Below, piece by piece: positions 35,632 through 44,668 of a stretch of 55,204 bases of DNA (the stretch's first letter is position 1; each line of letters opens with the position of its first letter). Origin of the DNA: Halioglobus sp. (GTDB taxonomy: Bacteria > Pseudomonadota > Gammaproteobacteria > Pseudomonadales > Halieaceae); contig JARFQU010000158.1 of assembly GCA_029287595.1 (NCBI GenBank), positions 1 through 55,204 of the forward strand, in the 5' to 3' direction. The translations under genes were made by a program, and so were the position numbers. The notes under the pieces were generated by a model. That model ran no database searches. It worked only from the letters and a program-made list of their open reading frames with translations, and was not told where the DNA came from.

Positions 35632-37035
35632 CTATTTACTGGAAGTGGCAGTGGCCGGCGTCGGGGGTACCAGGTTGCTGTCCAGGCGCATCACATCTTC
35701 CGGGCTGAGCAGGCCAGCCTGCTCTTTCAGGCGCATCATGTTGAGGATGTAGTCATAGCGGCTGTTGGCGTAGTCGCGCTCGGCGCTGAATAAGGTATTC
35801 TGAGCGTTGAGTACGTCCACCACGTTGCGGGTACCCACCTCGTAGCCGGCCTGGGTTGCATCCAGGGAGCTCTTGGAGGAGATAATGCTCTGCTTGCGCG
35901 CGGCTATGCGCGACACGTCGCTGACTACGGTCATGTGCAGGGAGCGGGTGTTGGTCACGATGTTCCTGGACAGGTTGATGCGCTCCTCCCGGGCAGCATT
36001 GAATTCCTGGGCCGAGGCGCGCCGGTTGGCGCTGATGGCACCACCGCTGTACAGTGGCAGGTCCACACTAATCGTCCAGGCGTGCTCTTCTGTGTCCTGA
36101 TCGGGGGAGCTAACAAAGCCGGTGTCAGGCTTTACAGACCTGGAGCCGTTGGTACTGAAATCGGAATATTCATAGCCGCCGCGCACCTTGGGTGCGTGCT
36201 CCAATCTATTGGCCTTGGCAGACTGTCTTGCCGCTTCTTCCCTATAGTTAGAGGCCCTTAGCAAAAAATTGTTAGCCAGGGAAAAATCCACCCAGGCCGC
36301 TCGATCAATAGGCTCGGGTGGCCTGATCTCGAAATCTTCCTTGAGGATATTAAGGTTGCTGGCGCTCTGGCCAGTCAGTACCGACACGCGTTCCAGGGCC
36401 ACCGATACATTATTCTCATCGACTAACCGGCTCACCTGGGCCAGGTCACGCGCGGCCTGGGCCTCATACACATCAGTAATAGCGATAAGCCCCACTTCAA
36501 AGCGCTGCTGGGTCTGCTCCAGCTGGCGCTCGAAGGCCCGCTCCTGGGCTCTGGATGCTGACAGGTTATCCTGCGCACGCAGCACCAGCAAATAGGCCTC
36601 TACCACCCTGACAATCAGGTTCTGTTGATTAGCGGCGAAGGTAGCTTCGGCTTCCTTGGTCACCTCCTTGCCGGACTTGAACTCAAACCAGGCGGGCAGA
36701 TCGAATAATGCCTGGTTGAGAGACACGCTGTAACCGTCTGTATCCACGTCGACATTGCTGGTTGTGCTTACCGAACCAATGTTTGGCGCGCTGAACTGGC
36801 CATCTACGTCCGTGTCCGAGTCCCGGTAAGAATACCCCGTGCCCACCTGTGGTAGCAGCGCAGAGCGTCCCAGATTTTCGGTCTCCCGTCTTGCCAGGTA
36901 AACCGCTTCCTCAGCCTTCAGCTGCGCATCATTTTCCAGCGCGAGCTCATAGATATCGCGCAGGGAGTCGGCCTGTAAACTGATCGAGCTGACGGCAAGT
37001 GCCAGCGCCAACAGTGCGGCAACAGTACTTTTCAT
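35632..37035 (-). CDS. tolC: TolC family outer-membrane efflux channel
   Basis: From the ATG at 37035, eight bases after AGGGA, the protein has 467 residues with a signal peptide (KSTVAALLALALAVSSISLQA). It has the duplicated coiled-coil/beta-barrel plan of the OEP family: repeated long helices with heptads (YELALENDAQLKAEEA; ARDLAQVSRLVDENNV; VVDVLNAQNTLFSAERDY). It would form the outer-membrane exit duct of tripartite pumps or type I secretion. Divergent from the yqiB-cpdA genes, it keeps the tolC/parE neighbourhood known from E. coli, supporting orthology. Confidence 0.93.
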   Translation of the reverse strand: MKSTVAALLALALAVSSISLQADSLRDIYELALENDAQLKAEEAVYLARRETENLGRSALLPQVGTGYSYRDSDTDVDGQFSAPNIGSVSTTSNVDVDTDGYSVSLNQALFDLPAWFEFKSGKEVTKEAEATFAANQQNLIVRVVEAYLLVLRAQDNLSASRAQERAFERQLEQTQQRFEVGLIAITDVYEAQAARDLAQVSRLVDENNVSVALERVSVLTGQSASNLNILKEDFEIRPPEPIDRAAWVDFSLANNFLLRASNYREEAARQSAKANRLEHAPKVRGGYEYSDFSTNGSRSVKPDTGFVSSPDQDTEEHAWTISVDLPLYSGGAISANRRASAQEFNAAREERINLSRNIVTNTRSLHMTVVSDVSRIAARKQSIISSKSSLDATQAGYEVGTRNVVDVLNAQNTLFSAERDYANSRYDYILNMMRLKEQAGLLSPEDVMRLDSNLVPPTPATATSSK

Positions 37036-37237
37036 GCAAAAAATCCCTAGAGAGCTTGTGGTGTATTTCAATCGCGAGGAGTTTACCAGTCTCTGGCGTT
37101 AAGTGCATTTACTGAAACTTGAAGAAAACGTGCAGTTGCTGGCAGTTTATGCCACCTTAGGTGCTACACTCCTGATTCACCTCCTAATAATATGTTGGGG
37201 GCAACAATGCAGGATAGGGATCATCAACCGGGACACG

Positions 37238-37693
37238 ATGTTGCAGCAGGCCAGGAAAAATCAATTTAAACTCGATCTGAAGGAGCTACACGCTCTTTGC
37301 GAGGCTAATTACGCACGCTTGTTGCGGCTTTTCCCGGACTATGAGACCAGTAACAGCCGTGAATTTGAGGTTGGCCCTGCCAGGGTACAGATCGACGTGG
37401 TAGAGCGGTGCCGCTACACCACGATTTTTCATTTGCACCAGCAGCAGGCTGAAGAGCGGTGGCTGGGGCATTTGCGGGTCGAACTGCGGGCCTATCACGA
37501 CGCGGGCATGCTGGAGGTAGGCATGTTCCAGTCGCACCGCCAGATTGCACCGCGCTATCGCTATCCCAACAAGAACATGTTCCAGCAGGATGAAAAATCC
37601 CAGCAGAATCGCTTTCTCGCGGACTGGCTGGAACACTGTCTGCACAATGGACGCAGCGGCCAGCCTTTGGCCGTGCCCGGACAGGCCAACTAA
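37238..37693 (+). CDS. yqiB: DUF1249 family protein (YqiB-like)
   Basis: The ATG at 37238 (GGGA five bases upstream) gives 151 residues, near the DUF1249 family length; an upstream reading from 37103 would add an odd hydrophobic segment and is rejected. It is cytosolic, with LHALCEANYARLLRLFPDYE early and RYPNKNMFQQDEKSQQNRFLADWLEHCL at the end (split here by description only), both typical of YqiB. Function is unknown. It precedes cpdA, as in E. coli, where the order is nudF-yqiB-cpdA-yqiA-parE; nudF is missing here, so yqiB is the first gene after tolC. Confidence 0.85.
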   Translation: MLQQARKNQFKLDLKELHALCEANYARLLRLFPDYETSNSREFEVGPARVQIDVVERCRYTTIFHLHQQQAEERWLGHLRVELRAYHDAGMLEVGMFQSHRQIAPRYRYPNKNMFQQDEKSQQNRFLADWLEHCLHNGRSGQPLAVPGQAN

Positions 37694-37714
37694 GCGGCTC
37701 TGACGGTAGTGAGT

Positions 37715-38560
37715 ATGGAGCACAGCGTAAATAGCAGTTATAAACTCGAGACTGACGCCGACGTGGTGCGCGTGGTGCAGCTGACGGATACACACCTGTG
37801 CCGTATGCTCGGGGGTACACTGCTGGGCATGGACACCGACCACTCCCTGCAGGCGGTTATCAACCTGGTCAAGCAAGAGAGGGCGGACGCAGATGTATTG
37901 CTGGCCACCGGAGACCTTTCCGATGGCGGCGCAAGGGAGGCTTACGAGCGCCTGCAGGGCTATTTTGCGCAGCTACCCTGTGTGGATTTCTGGCTGCCGG
38001 GCAACCACGATGACCGCGGGGCCATGGAGTCCGTGTCGGCGACCAGTGGGCGCAATTACCTGACCCGGGAAATCTACGCTGGCAAGTGGCAGATCCTGAT
38101 GTTGAATTCCCAGGTGGCCGGGGAAGTGGACGGTGAGTTGGGGCAGGCCGAGATCGCTTTCCTGGCACAGGCACTGGAGCAGGCCACCAAGCTCGGGCTG
38201 TACAGCCTGGTTTGCCTGCACCACCACCCGGTGCCCATTGGTTGTCAGTGGCTGGATGAACAGATGGTAGCTGATGCCGATGCGCTGTTTGCAATGCTGA
38301 GCGGCTATCCCGGTGTCAGGGCAGTGCTCTGGGGGCATGTTCACCAGGAGGTTGACCGACAATACCAGGGCTTGAGATTGCTGGCCTCCCCTTCAACCTG
38401 TGTGCAGTTTGCCCCCGGCAGTGTGGGGTTCAAGGCCGACGACCAACCCCCCGGCTACCGCTGGCTGGACCTTCATGCGGACGGCACCCTGGACACTGGC
38501 GTATCCCGGGTGCGGGACGTGGCTTTCACCGTCGAGCTGGACTCGGGGGGTTATCTGTAA
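37715..38560 (+). CDS. cpdA: 3',5'-cyclic AMP phosphodiesterase
   Basis: CpdA hydrolyses cAMP and so tunes CRP signalling. I use the ATG at 37715 (281 residues); a GTG two codons earlier is possible. The calcineurin-type metallophosphoesterase motifs are all present: TDTHLC, ATGDLSD, PGNHDDRG, LHHHPVP and GHVHQE. It follows yqiB after about 21 bases. In place of the yqiA gene that comes next in E. coli there is hairpin repeat locus 2, beginning within a few bases of the stop. Confidence 0.93.
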   Translation: MEHSVNSSYKLETDADVVRVVQLTDTHLCRMLGGTLLGMDTDHSLQAVINLVKQERADADVLLATGDLSDGGAREAYERLQGYFAQLPCVDFWLPGNHDDRGAMESVSATSGRNYLTREIYAGKWQILMLNSQVAGEVDGELGQAEIAFLAQALEQATKLGLYSLVCLHHHPVPIGCQWLDEQMVADADALFAMLSGYPGVRAVLWGHVHQEVDRQYQGLRLLASPSTCVQFAPGSVGFKADDQPPGYRWLDLHADGTLDTGVSRVRDVAFTVELDSGGYL

Positions 38561-38638
38561 CCCCGGGCCTGACAGCGAACAGGTTTTTTTCAGTCTACAG
38601 GCCCCGGGCGGGTAGGTTTTTCTCAGTCTAGCGGTCAC

Positions 38639-38701
38639 GGGCGGGAAAGTATTTCTCAGTCGCTCCACGAAATTCGCTTGGTGAGAAACACTTTCCCGCC
38701 C
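38639..38701 (-). repeat. Hairpin repeat unit C
   Basis: Arms 38639-38658 and 38682-38701 pair over 20 bp with one imperfection (38651 with 38689), which is a G-U pair on the minus strand. The loop 38659-38681 is the family loop read on the minus strand, with one base change in its middle (AATTTCG for AATATCG). Arm type as in units B and F (GGGCGGGAAAGT...). Confidence 0.9.
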
Positions 38702-38798
38702 GCGCCCTCGGTAGGTGCCTGGTGAGAAACACCTTCCCGCCCGCTCCTCGTTGTGTGCCTTCCCCGTCTTGTTTTGGGGCTTCACGAATCGAGGGTGC

Positions 38799-38861
38799 GG
38801 GTGAAAACAGGTTTTCCACCAAGCGAATATCGTGGAGTGACTGGAAAATCTGTTTTTGCCC
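38799..38861 (+). repeat. Hairpin repeat unit D
   Basis: Arms 38799-38818 and 38842-38861 pair over 20 bp. All three imperfections (811/849, 803/857 and 802/858 after 38000) are G-U pairs on the plus strand, the strand that carries the loop in sense. The loop is 38819-38841 with one change near its end (GTGAC for GCGAC). Arm type resembles unit E. A tail CCGCTGGCTAAAACCAAAAC follows at 38866-38885. Confidence 0.9.
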
Positions 38862-39049
38862 GGACCCGCTGGCTAAAACCAAAACCAGAGTGTCTCTATA
38901 ACGCGCCCGGCAACTGCGATAATGTGCATAGGAAGCATTAAAAAGCCCGGCACACGAAAATCCGTCCCATGCGGACTGCACAAGGCCCGTCTTTGCCATG
39001 TACAATGCCGCTGGTTCCCACCTCCGAAACACGTGAAAAGCCACAAGAA

Positions 39050-40939
39050 ATGAGCGAATACACAGCACAAGATATCGAAGTCCTGACCGGGCTCGAACCG
39101 GTGCGCAAGCGTCCGGGCATGTACACCGACACCTCCCGCCCCAATCACCTGGCTCAGGAGGTTATCGATAACAGCGTCGACGAGGCCCTGGCGGGTCACG
39201 CTGACCAGATCGAGGTTGAGCTGCACAAAGATGGCTCGGTTACCGTGGGTGATAACGGCCGCGGCATGCCGGTGGATATTCATCCTGCACAGGGTAAACC
39301 CGGGGTGGAGGTTATTCTCAGCACGCTGCACGCCGGCGGTAAGTTTTCCAACAAAAACTACGAGTTCAGCGGCGGCCTCCATGGCGTCGGTGTGTCAGTG
39401 GTCAATGCCCTTTCGAAAGCACTGGAAATATCCATTCGCCGTGATGGCAACGTGTACCGCATGACGTTTGCCGGCGGTGACAAGACCAGTGAACTGGAAG
39501 TGGTGGACACTTGCGGCAAGCGCAATACCGGCACCACCTTGAGGTTTACCCCGGATCCGCAGTATTTTGATTCCATAAATTTTTCAGTATCGCGATTAAA
39601 GCACGTGCTGCGGGCGAAGGCGGTGCTCTGTCCCGGCCTGCGCGTCAAGTTCAGAGATGAGAAAAAAGGTGAGTCCGAAGAGTGGTACTACGAGGACGGC
39701 CTCACCGACTACCTGGCCGATGCCACCATCGATTTCCCGGTTATTCCCGAACTGCCCTTTGTCGGTAGTTTCAGCGGCAGCAGTGAGGGCGTGGACTGGG
39801 CGGTGCAGTGGCTGCCCGAGGGCGGGGAAGTCATCGCCGAGTCCTATGTCAACCTGATTCCCACCGCCCAGGGCGGTACCCACGTCAATGGCCTGCGCAC
39901 CGGTTTACTGGACGCGATGCGGGAATTCTGCGAGCTGCGCAACCTGCTGCCCCGGGGCGTGAAGCTGACCCCGGACGATATCTGGGACCGCTGCTGCTAT
40001 GTGCTGTCCTCCAAGCTGGCGGACCCGCAGTTTTCCGGCCAGACCAAGGAGCGCCTGTCTTCGAGGGAGGCGGCGGCTTTTGTCTCCGGGGTGGGCAAGG
40101 ATGCCTTCGGCCTGTGGCTGAACCAGCACACCGAAGAGGCGGAAAAGCTGGCGGAGATGTGCATCAATAATGCCCAGACCCGGCTGCGCTCCGCCAAGAA
40201 AGTAACACGCAAGAAAGTCACCTCCGGTCCGGCGCTGCCCGGCAAGTTGGCGGACTGTTCCGGTGAGGACCCCGAGCGCGGGGAGTTGTTCCTGGTGGAA
40301 GGAGACTCAGCCGGGGGCTCGGCCAAACAGGCCCGCAGCCGGGATTTCCAGGCCATACTGCCTCTGCGCGGTAAGATCCTGAATACCTGGGAAGTGGATT
40401 CCCAGGAGATTCTCGCCTCCCAGGAGGTGCACAATATCTCCGTGGCAATGGGCATAGACCCGGCCAGCGATGACCTCTCCGGCCTGCGCTACCACAAGAT
40501 TTGTATTCTCGCGGACGCGGACTCGGATGGCCTGCATATCGCCACCCTGATCTGCGCTTTGTTTGTGCGTCATTTCAGGCCCCTGGTCGCCGCCGGCCAT
40601 GTCTATGTCGCTATGCCTCCGCTGTACCGCATAGACCTGGGCAAGGAAGTCTTCTACGCCCTGGATGAGGCGGAAAAACAGGGTGTGCTGGATCGAATCG
40701 TGGCAGAAAAAAAGAAGGGCACGCCCAATGTCCAGCGCTTCAAGGGCCTGGGTGAGATGAATCCCCTGCAGTTGCGGGAAACGACCATGGACCCGGATAC
40801 GCGCCGCCTGGTGCGCCTGGTGCTGGACGCGGGTGACGGCACCAACAATATGCTGGATATGCTGCTGGCCAAGAAACGCGCCCCGGATCGCAAAGCCTGG
40901 CTGGAGCAAAAGGGCGATCTTGCCCAGATTGCGCTCTAG
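39050..40939 (+). CDS. parE: DNA topoisomerase IV subunit B
   Basis: ParE is the ATPase and Toprim subunit of topoisomerase IV, which unlinks daughter chromosomes with ParC. The ATG at 39050 gives 629 residues, matching the family length, and starts SEYTAQDIEVLTGLEPVRKR; longer readings from 38969 add unrelated residues. GHKL motifs (DNGRGMPVDI, GLHGVGVSVVNAL), EGDSAGGSAKQARSRD and ADADSDGLHI of the Toprim domain and RFKGLGEMNP are intact. parC is not in the window. The upstream promoter must lie in the short gap after repeat locus 2 or read through it. Confidence 0.96.
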   Translation: MSEYTAQDIEVLTGLEPVRKRPGMYTDTSRPNHLAQEVIDNSVDEALAGHADQIEVELHKDGSVTVGDNGRGMPVDIHPAQGKPGVEVILSTLHAGGKFSNKNYEFSGGLHGVGVSVVNALSKALEISIRRDGNVYRMTFAGGDKTSELEVVDTCGKRNTGTTLRFTPDPQYFDSINFSVSRLKHVLRAKAVLCPGLRVKFRDEKKGESEEWYYEDGLTDYLADATIDFPVIPELPFVGSFSGSSEGVDWAVQWLPEGGEVIAESYVNLIPTAQGGTHVNGLRTGLLDAMREFCELRNLLPRGVKLTPDDIWDRCCYVLSSKLADPQFSGQTKERLSSREAAAFVSGVGKDAFGLWLNQHTEEAEKLAEMCINNAQTRLRSAKKVTRKKVTSGPALPGKLADCSGEDPERGELFLVEGDSAGGSAKQARSRDFQAILPLRGKILNTWEVDSQEILASQEVHNISVAMGIDPASDDLSGLRYHKICILADADSDGLHIATLICALFVRHFRPLVAAGHVYVAMPPLYRIDLGKEVFYALDEAEKQGVLDRIVAEKKKGTPNVQRFKGLGEMNPLQLRETTMDPDTRRLVRLVLDAGDGTNNMLDMLLAKKRAPDRKAWLEQKGDLAQIAL

Positions 40940-41017
40940 CGGGTAGCAGCTTCCCGGCCTCGCTAAGGCGGGCAATGGGTACACGGGGTTAGAGCCGCAG
41001 CTGCCGGCCGCAGCCCT

Positions 41018-43291
41018 CTATTGTGTTGTCAGTTGCTGGTATAGCTGTTGGTAGTTGCGATTGCCCGGGGCCATTTCAGTCAACTGCCTGGCATAGCCGA
41101 TAGCTTGCTCGCGCTGCCCCAGTTCGGCGCTGTAATTGGCCAGCGCCAGCAGTACCTCCTGGTTGCCGGGTACGGCGCGCGACAGCGATTTCAACTCCCT
41201 GACGGCCTCCTCGGGCTGGCCCAGGTCATGCAGCGCAATGGCGTAAACGAAACGGTGACGGGTACCACCGGTTTCAAGGCGCGCCGCCTGCCTGAGATAG
41301 GACAGGGCTTTTTCCGGATCCTTGCTGCGTGTTTCCAGCAGCCCCAGGGCATGCAGTGTGTCACCGCTGCGTGGGGCAACTTCCAGTGCCAGCAACAATT
41401 GCTCTCTAGCCTCGTCCTCCCTGCCCAGCGTGCGCAGCAGATCCGCCAGGTTCAGGCGCGCAGGCAGCAGTTGCGGGTTCAGGTACAGCGCTTCCCTGTA
41501 GGCTTTTTCGGCGGCGGGCGTATCGCCGCGGCTCATCAGGAATACGCCCAGCTGCAGTTGTACCCCCGGCATGTCTGCGTGCTTTCGCTGTATGGTTTCA
41601 TACTCCTTGAACAGGGCCGCCAGGCTGGCCGCCTGCTCCGGGCTCACCTGGTCCAGTGGTACCCCCGCCAGGGAACTGGCCACCTCCATGCGCACGGTGG
41701 TGATGTCGTCGGTAATCAGCGGTTGTAGCAACTGGAAGCGCTGGTGCAGGGGCATAAATTCCAGGGAACGCACGGTGCTGGCGCGAATGATCGAATCGTC
41801 GTCGTAGAGCAGGGCGCTCATGCTTTGCATAGCATCGCGTCCACCCACCTGTCCCAGAGCTTCCATCGCGGTAGCGCGCCAGATGGGTGCCACGCCAGGA
41901 TCATTGGCCAGTTGCGCCAGCGCGGGTACGCCGCGGCTGTCTCCCTGGTCCAGGCGCTGGAAAGCGCGGGCCGGGTGACTGCCGGTATCGCGAAACTGCA
42001 CACCCCAGCCACGCAGGGCTTCCAGCGCCCAGGATGCGTCCTGGTCCTGGTGACACATGTTGCAGGCGTTGGGGGTTCCCATTACAACGCTGAGGTCGGG
42101 TCGCGGAATGCGCATGCTGTGGTCCCTGCGCGGATCCACTCCCATGTAGGTGGTCTCTGGCATATGGCAATTGGCGCACTGGGCGCCGCTGGAATCCGCC
42201 GGATGACGGTGGTGCTGCGGGTTGTCGTAGCGCTCGGGCTTGTGGCACTGGGCACAGACCCCGTTACCCGGAGCTCTCAGGTTCAGCGTGTGTGGTTCGT
42301 GGCAATTGCTGCAGACCACGCCGACCTGGTGCATTTTGCTCTGCACGAATGAGCCGTAGACATAGACCTCATCCAGTATCTGTCCGTCATGGTAATACAG
42401 CGGCCACTGGGGCATGGACAGGCGGTGTGTATCCAGCAGGTCGGCTCCGTAGTGGTAATCTCCCAGGGTTCCCCGGCGTGCATGGCAGCGCCCGCAGCTG
42501 TCGATCTGGGCCCGTGACTGCAGTGGTGTGCGGCGCTGTGCGATAGGGGAGTTTTCGCTGAAAGCCCATTCCCCGCGCTGTGCCAGGTCGGTGGGGAAAC
42601 CGCCCTGGTGTGCGCCCTGCAATTTCTCTTCCCGGGCCAGCTCCAGGTGCGTTTCTCCGGGCCCGTGGCAGGACTCACAGCTCACGTTGATTTCCGCGAA
42701 TTCGGTGGCGAAGGAGCGGGATCTGGCATCGTAGTTTTTCTGCAGGTCTGTGCTGTGGCACTCGGCGCAGCGGGTATTCCAGTTCTGGTAAGGGCCGGTC
42801 CAGTGGAGCGGATCGCGAAAATCGATGGGCTCATCCGGGTACAGGTGATACCAGCGCTGGCCGCCCTGGTCTGCCGGGCGACTGTCCCAGGCGATGCTCA
42901 GTGCCTGCAGTCGTCCCCGGCTCAGGGGTAGCAGGTACTGCTGTAGCGGGTACACACCAAATACATAGCTCACCGGGAAGTCTGTGAGCTTACCGTCCTC
43001 ACCATCGGTGCGCACCATGAAGCGCTCGCCGTCGCGAAAAAAGCGACTGGTGATACCGTTATAGGTAAATTCGCTATTATCGAAGTCGCCTAATACGGTA
43101 GCCTCGCTCGGCAGTTGCATAGCCAGGTCATGGTGGCTGCCACGCCAGTTTTCATACTCCTCGAGGTGACAGCTTTTGCAGCTGCCGGAACCGGTAAAAG
43201 CGTGGGCGGTGCCGCTGAGCAGCACCAGGGCGATGAGCAAAATACGTGAGGCGTACAAGTGGAATAACCGGTAAAAAAAGGGAAGGCACAC
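41018..43291 (-). CDS. Eight-heme periplasmic cytochrome c with TPR repeats
   Basis: A 757-residue exported protein with a signal peptide ending near residue 31 (LLSGTAHA). It has eight CxxCH heme sites: 38-42, 175-179, 205-209, 266-270, 327-331, 346-350, 372-376 and 410-414. The middle (about 430-560) has HEAT-like helical repeats and the last 200 residues are tetratricopeptide repeats (for example YREALYLNPQLLPARLNLADLL). It resembles multiheme cytochromes with a C554/NrfA-like heme domain. Such proteins act in periplasmic electron transfer or in nitrogen and sulfur metabolism; the partner is unknown. No neighbouring gene is an obvious cytochrome partner. Starts elsewhere are possible because no clear ribosome site was picked out. 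Confidence 0.88.
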   Translation of the reverse strand: MCLPFFYRLFHLYASRILLIALVLLSGTAHAFTGSGSCKSCHLEEYENWRGSHHDLAMQLPSEATVLGDFDNSEFTYNGITSRFFRDGERFMVRTDGEDGKLTDFPVSYVFGVYPLQQYLLPLSRGRLQALSIAWDSRPADQGGQRWYHLYPDEPIDFRDPLHWTGPYQNWNTRCAECHSTDLQKNYDARSRSFATEFAEINVSCESCHGPGETHLELAREEKLQGAHQGGFPTDLAQRGEWAFSENSPIAQRRTPLQSRAQIDSCGRCHARRGTLGDYHYGADLLDTHRLSMPQWPLYYHDGQILDEVYVYGSFVQSKMHQVGVVCSNCHEPHTLNLRAPGNGVCAQCHKPERYDNPQHHRHPADSSGAQCANCHMPETTYMGVDPRRDHSMRIPRPDLSVVMGTPNACNMCHQDQDASWALEALRGWGVQFRDTGSHPARAFQRLDQGDSRGVPALAQLANDPGVAPIWRATAMEALGQVGGRDAMQSMSALLYDDDSIIRASTVRSLEFMPLHQRFQLLQPLITDDITTVRMEVASSLAGVPLDQVSPEQAASLAALFKEYETIQRKHADMPGVQLQLGVFLMSRGDTPAAEKAYREALYLNPQLLPARLNLADLLRTLGREDEAREQLLLALEVAPRSGDTLHALGLLETRSKDPEKALSYLRQAARLETGGTRHRFVYAIALHDLGQPEEAVRELKSLSRAVPGNQEVLLALANYSAELGQREQAIGYARQLTEMAPGNRNYQQLYQQLTTQ

Positions 43292-43548
43292 ATTACCTTA
43301 TCTGCCGTCAATCCCCAAGCCGGGACATGTTGGTAATCGGGCTGTGTTCGCCAACTGTTAATCAGCTTCCTGCGCGCAGATTGGCCCGACTGCGTGGTTG
43401 CTGAGTTACGGGCAAATGACAGTTTTATAGCGCTCCACGGGGCGTTTAACCTGCCCAATAGTGTTATGGACAGCCTTTTCTGCGCTATCTATGATGACGC
43501 TCTGCTGGCAGGTATTCAGCCCGCTGGTGTAGCCGGGGCAGGTAAATC

Positions 43549-44265
43549 ATGAAGCTTGGAATTCTGAAAACGGACGCGGTGCGGCCGGAATGGGTGCCGG
43601 AATTCGGTGAGTATCCGGATATGTTTGTCGCGCTTCTGGGACAGCTGGACCCGGCACTGGAGTTTATTGTCTACGATGTGGAGCAGGGCGAATTTCCCGA
43701 TGATGTAGACGAGGTTGATGCCTACCTGATCACCGGCAGCAAATCCAGCGTCTATGACGACAAGCCCTGGATCACGACCCTGATGGAATTTGTGCGCGAG
43801 CTGGACCGCCGCCAAAAGAAAATTGTCGGCATCTGCTTCGGACATCAGCTGGTGGCCCAGGCCCTGGGTGGCAAGACCGAGAAGTCTCCCAAGGGGTGGG
43901 GGGTGGGCCTGCACACTCATAGTTTCAGCTCTGCCCCTGACTGGCACGACCAGGGAGAAATGGACTTCGATATCCTGGTTAGCCACCAGGACCAGGTGGT
44001 GGAAAATGCGATCGGCGCGACGGTGCTGGCCAGCAGTGAATTTTGTGAAAACGCAGTGTGCCAGGTGGGCGATCACATCCTGACTTTCCAGGGGCACCCT
44101 GAATTCATTAATGCCTACTCCAGGGAAATTATGGAGCTGCGTCGGGAGATGATCGGTGAGGACGTCTATCGCAACGGTATTGCCTCGCTGGCGGAACAGC
44201 CCCAGGCCACGCGCGTGGCTCGCTGGATATTGAATTTTCTGAAAGCGCCGGGTGCCGCCAACTAG
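43549..44265 (+). CDS. Class I glutamine amidotransferase-like protein
   Basis: A 238-residue GATase1 protein with the triad Cys96 (GICFGHQ), His183 and Glu185 (GHPEF), so hydrolysis should be possible. There is no synthetase domain, so it is a stand-alone form like the GMP-synthase-like amidotransferases that cleave gamma-glutamyl compounds; the substrate is not known. The ATG is preceded by GGGGCAGG. The 257-base gap upstream shows no further gene. Its last four bases (CTAG) also form the stop of the convergent STAS gene. Confidence 0.88.
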   Translation: MKLGILKTDAVRPEWVPEFGEYPDMFVALLGQLDPALEFIVYDVEQGEFPDDVDEVDAYLITGSKSSVYDDKPWITTLMEFVRELDRRQKKIVGICFGHQLVAQALGGKTEKSPKGWGVGLHTHSFSSAPDWHDQGEMDFDILVSHQDQVVENAIGATVLASSEFCENAVCQVGDHILTFQGHPEFINAYSREIMELRREMIGEDVYRNGIASLAEQPQATRVARWILNFLKAPGAAN

Positions 44266-44636
44266 TCGTCGCGCACTTTGCTCTGCATGGTGTCGAGGTA
44301 GTCGTCCAGCTCCTGGTCGTTGGCAAATACCGCCATGTCCGGCAGGGCTTTGAGAATCTCAAATACCTTGTCGATATGGGGTTTGCGATTTGCCGCCGCC
44401 ATGCGGTGTCCCGCGGCCTTGGTTTGTTTCGCCGCCTTGAAGATAACCCGTAGGCCCGCTGAGCTTATGTAGTCCAGCTCCTTCATATCCAGCACAGTCA
44501 GGTCCAGCCCTTGCGCCACCACTTTTTGCAGCTCCTGATCAAAGTCCGGTGCGGTATCCGTATTCAGCGCGCCGGCAAGAGATACCCGGGCGACTGACCT
44601 GCTCTCATCTATAGTGATAGTGGTATTAAGTTCCAT
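44262..44636 (-). CDS. STAS-domain anti-sigma factor antagonist
   Basis: A 124-residue single STAS domain. The phosphorylatable serine lies in DYISSAGLRVIF (Ser58 or Ser59), the usual place in SpoIIAA/RsbV proteins. It follows the large phosphatase/kinase gene by 32 bases on the same strand. In partner-switching, the unphosphorylated STAS protein binds an anti-sigma kinase; the upstream gene encodes both the phosphatase that would activate it and a kinase-like domain that could inactivate it, so the pair should be a complete switch. Confidence 0.9.
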   Translation of the reverse strand: MELNTTITIDESRSVARVSLAGALNTDTAPDFDQELQKVVAQGLDLTVLDMKELDYISSAGLRVIFKAAKQTKAAGHRMAAANRKPHIDKVFEILKALPDMAVFANDQELDDYLDTMQSKVRDD

Positions 44637-44668
44637 GTGGCTGGCGGTCCCTTATCTATTAGTTTTGC

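Larger units (their letters stand above)
38563..38893. repeat. Composite hairpin-repeat locus 2
   Basis: This 330-base repeat block fills most of the cpdA-parE gap. It holds two complete hairpin units (loops 38659-38681 and 38819-38841) and at least three partial ones. Two of these are right-half fragments in a row at 38582-38640 (each ending TTTTTCTCAGTC or TTTTTTTCAGTC), and one is a half arm at 38722-38745 (GAGAAACACCTTCCCGCCCG). The arrangement, antisense unit then sense unit, is the same as in loci 1 and 3, but here the arm type of unit C is on the left, so the locus as a whole is inverted relative to the other two. No gene is supported here. Confidence 0.88.

Noticed and set aside
37103-37237. 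N-terminal extension of the DUF1249 protein with a hydrophobic segment
   Set aside because: The family is cytosolic and about 150 residues long; the ATG at 37238 with GGGA upstream fits better.
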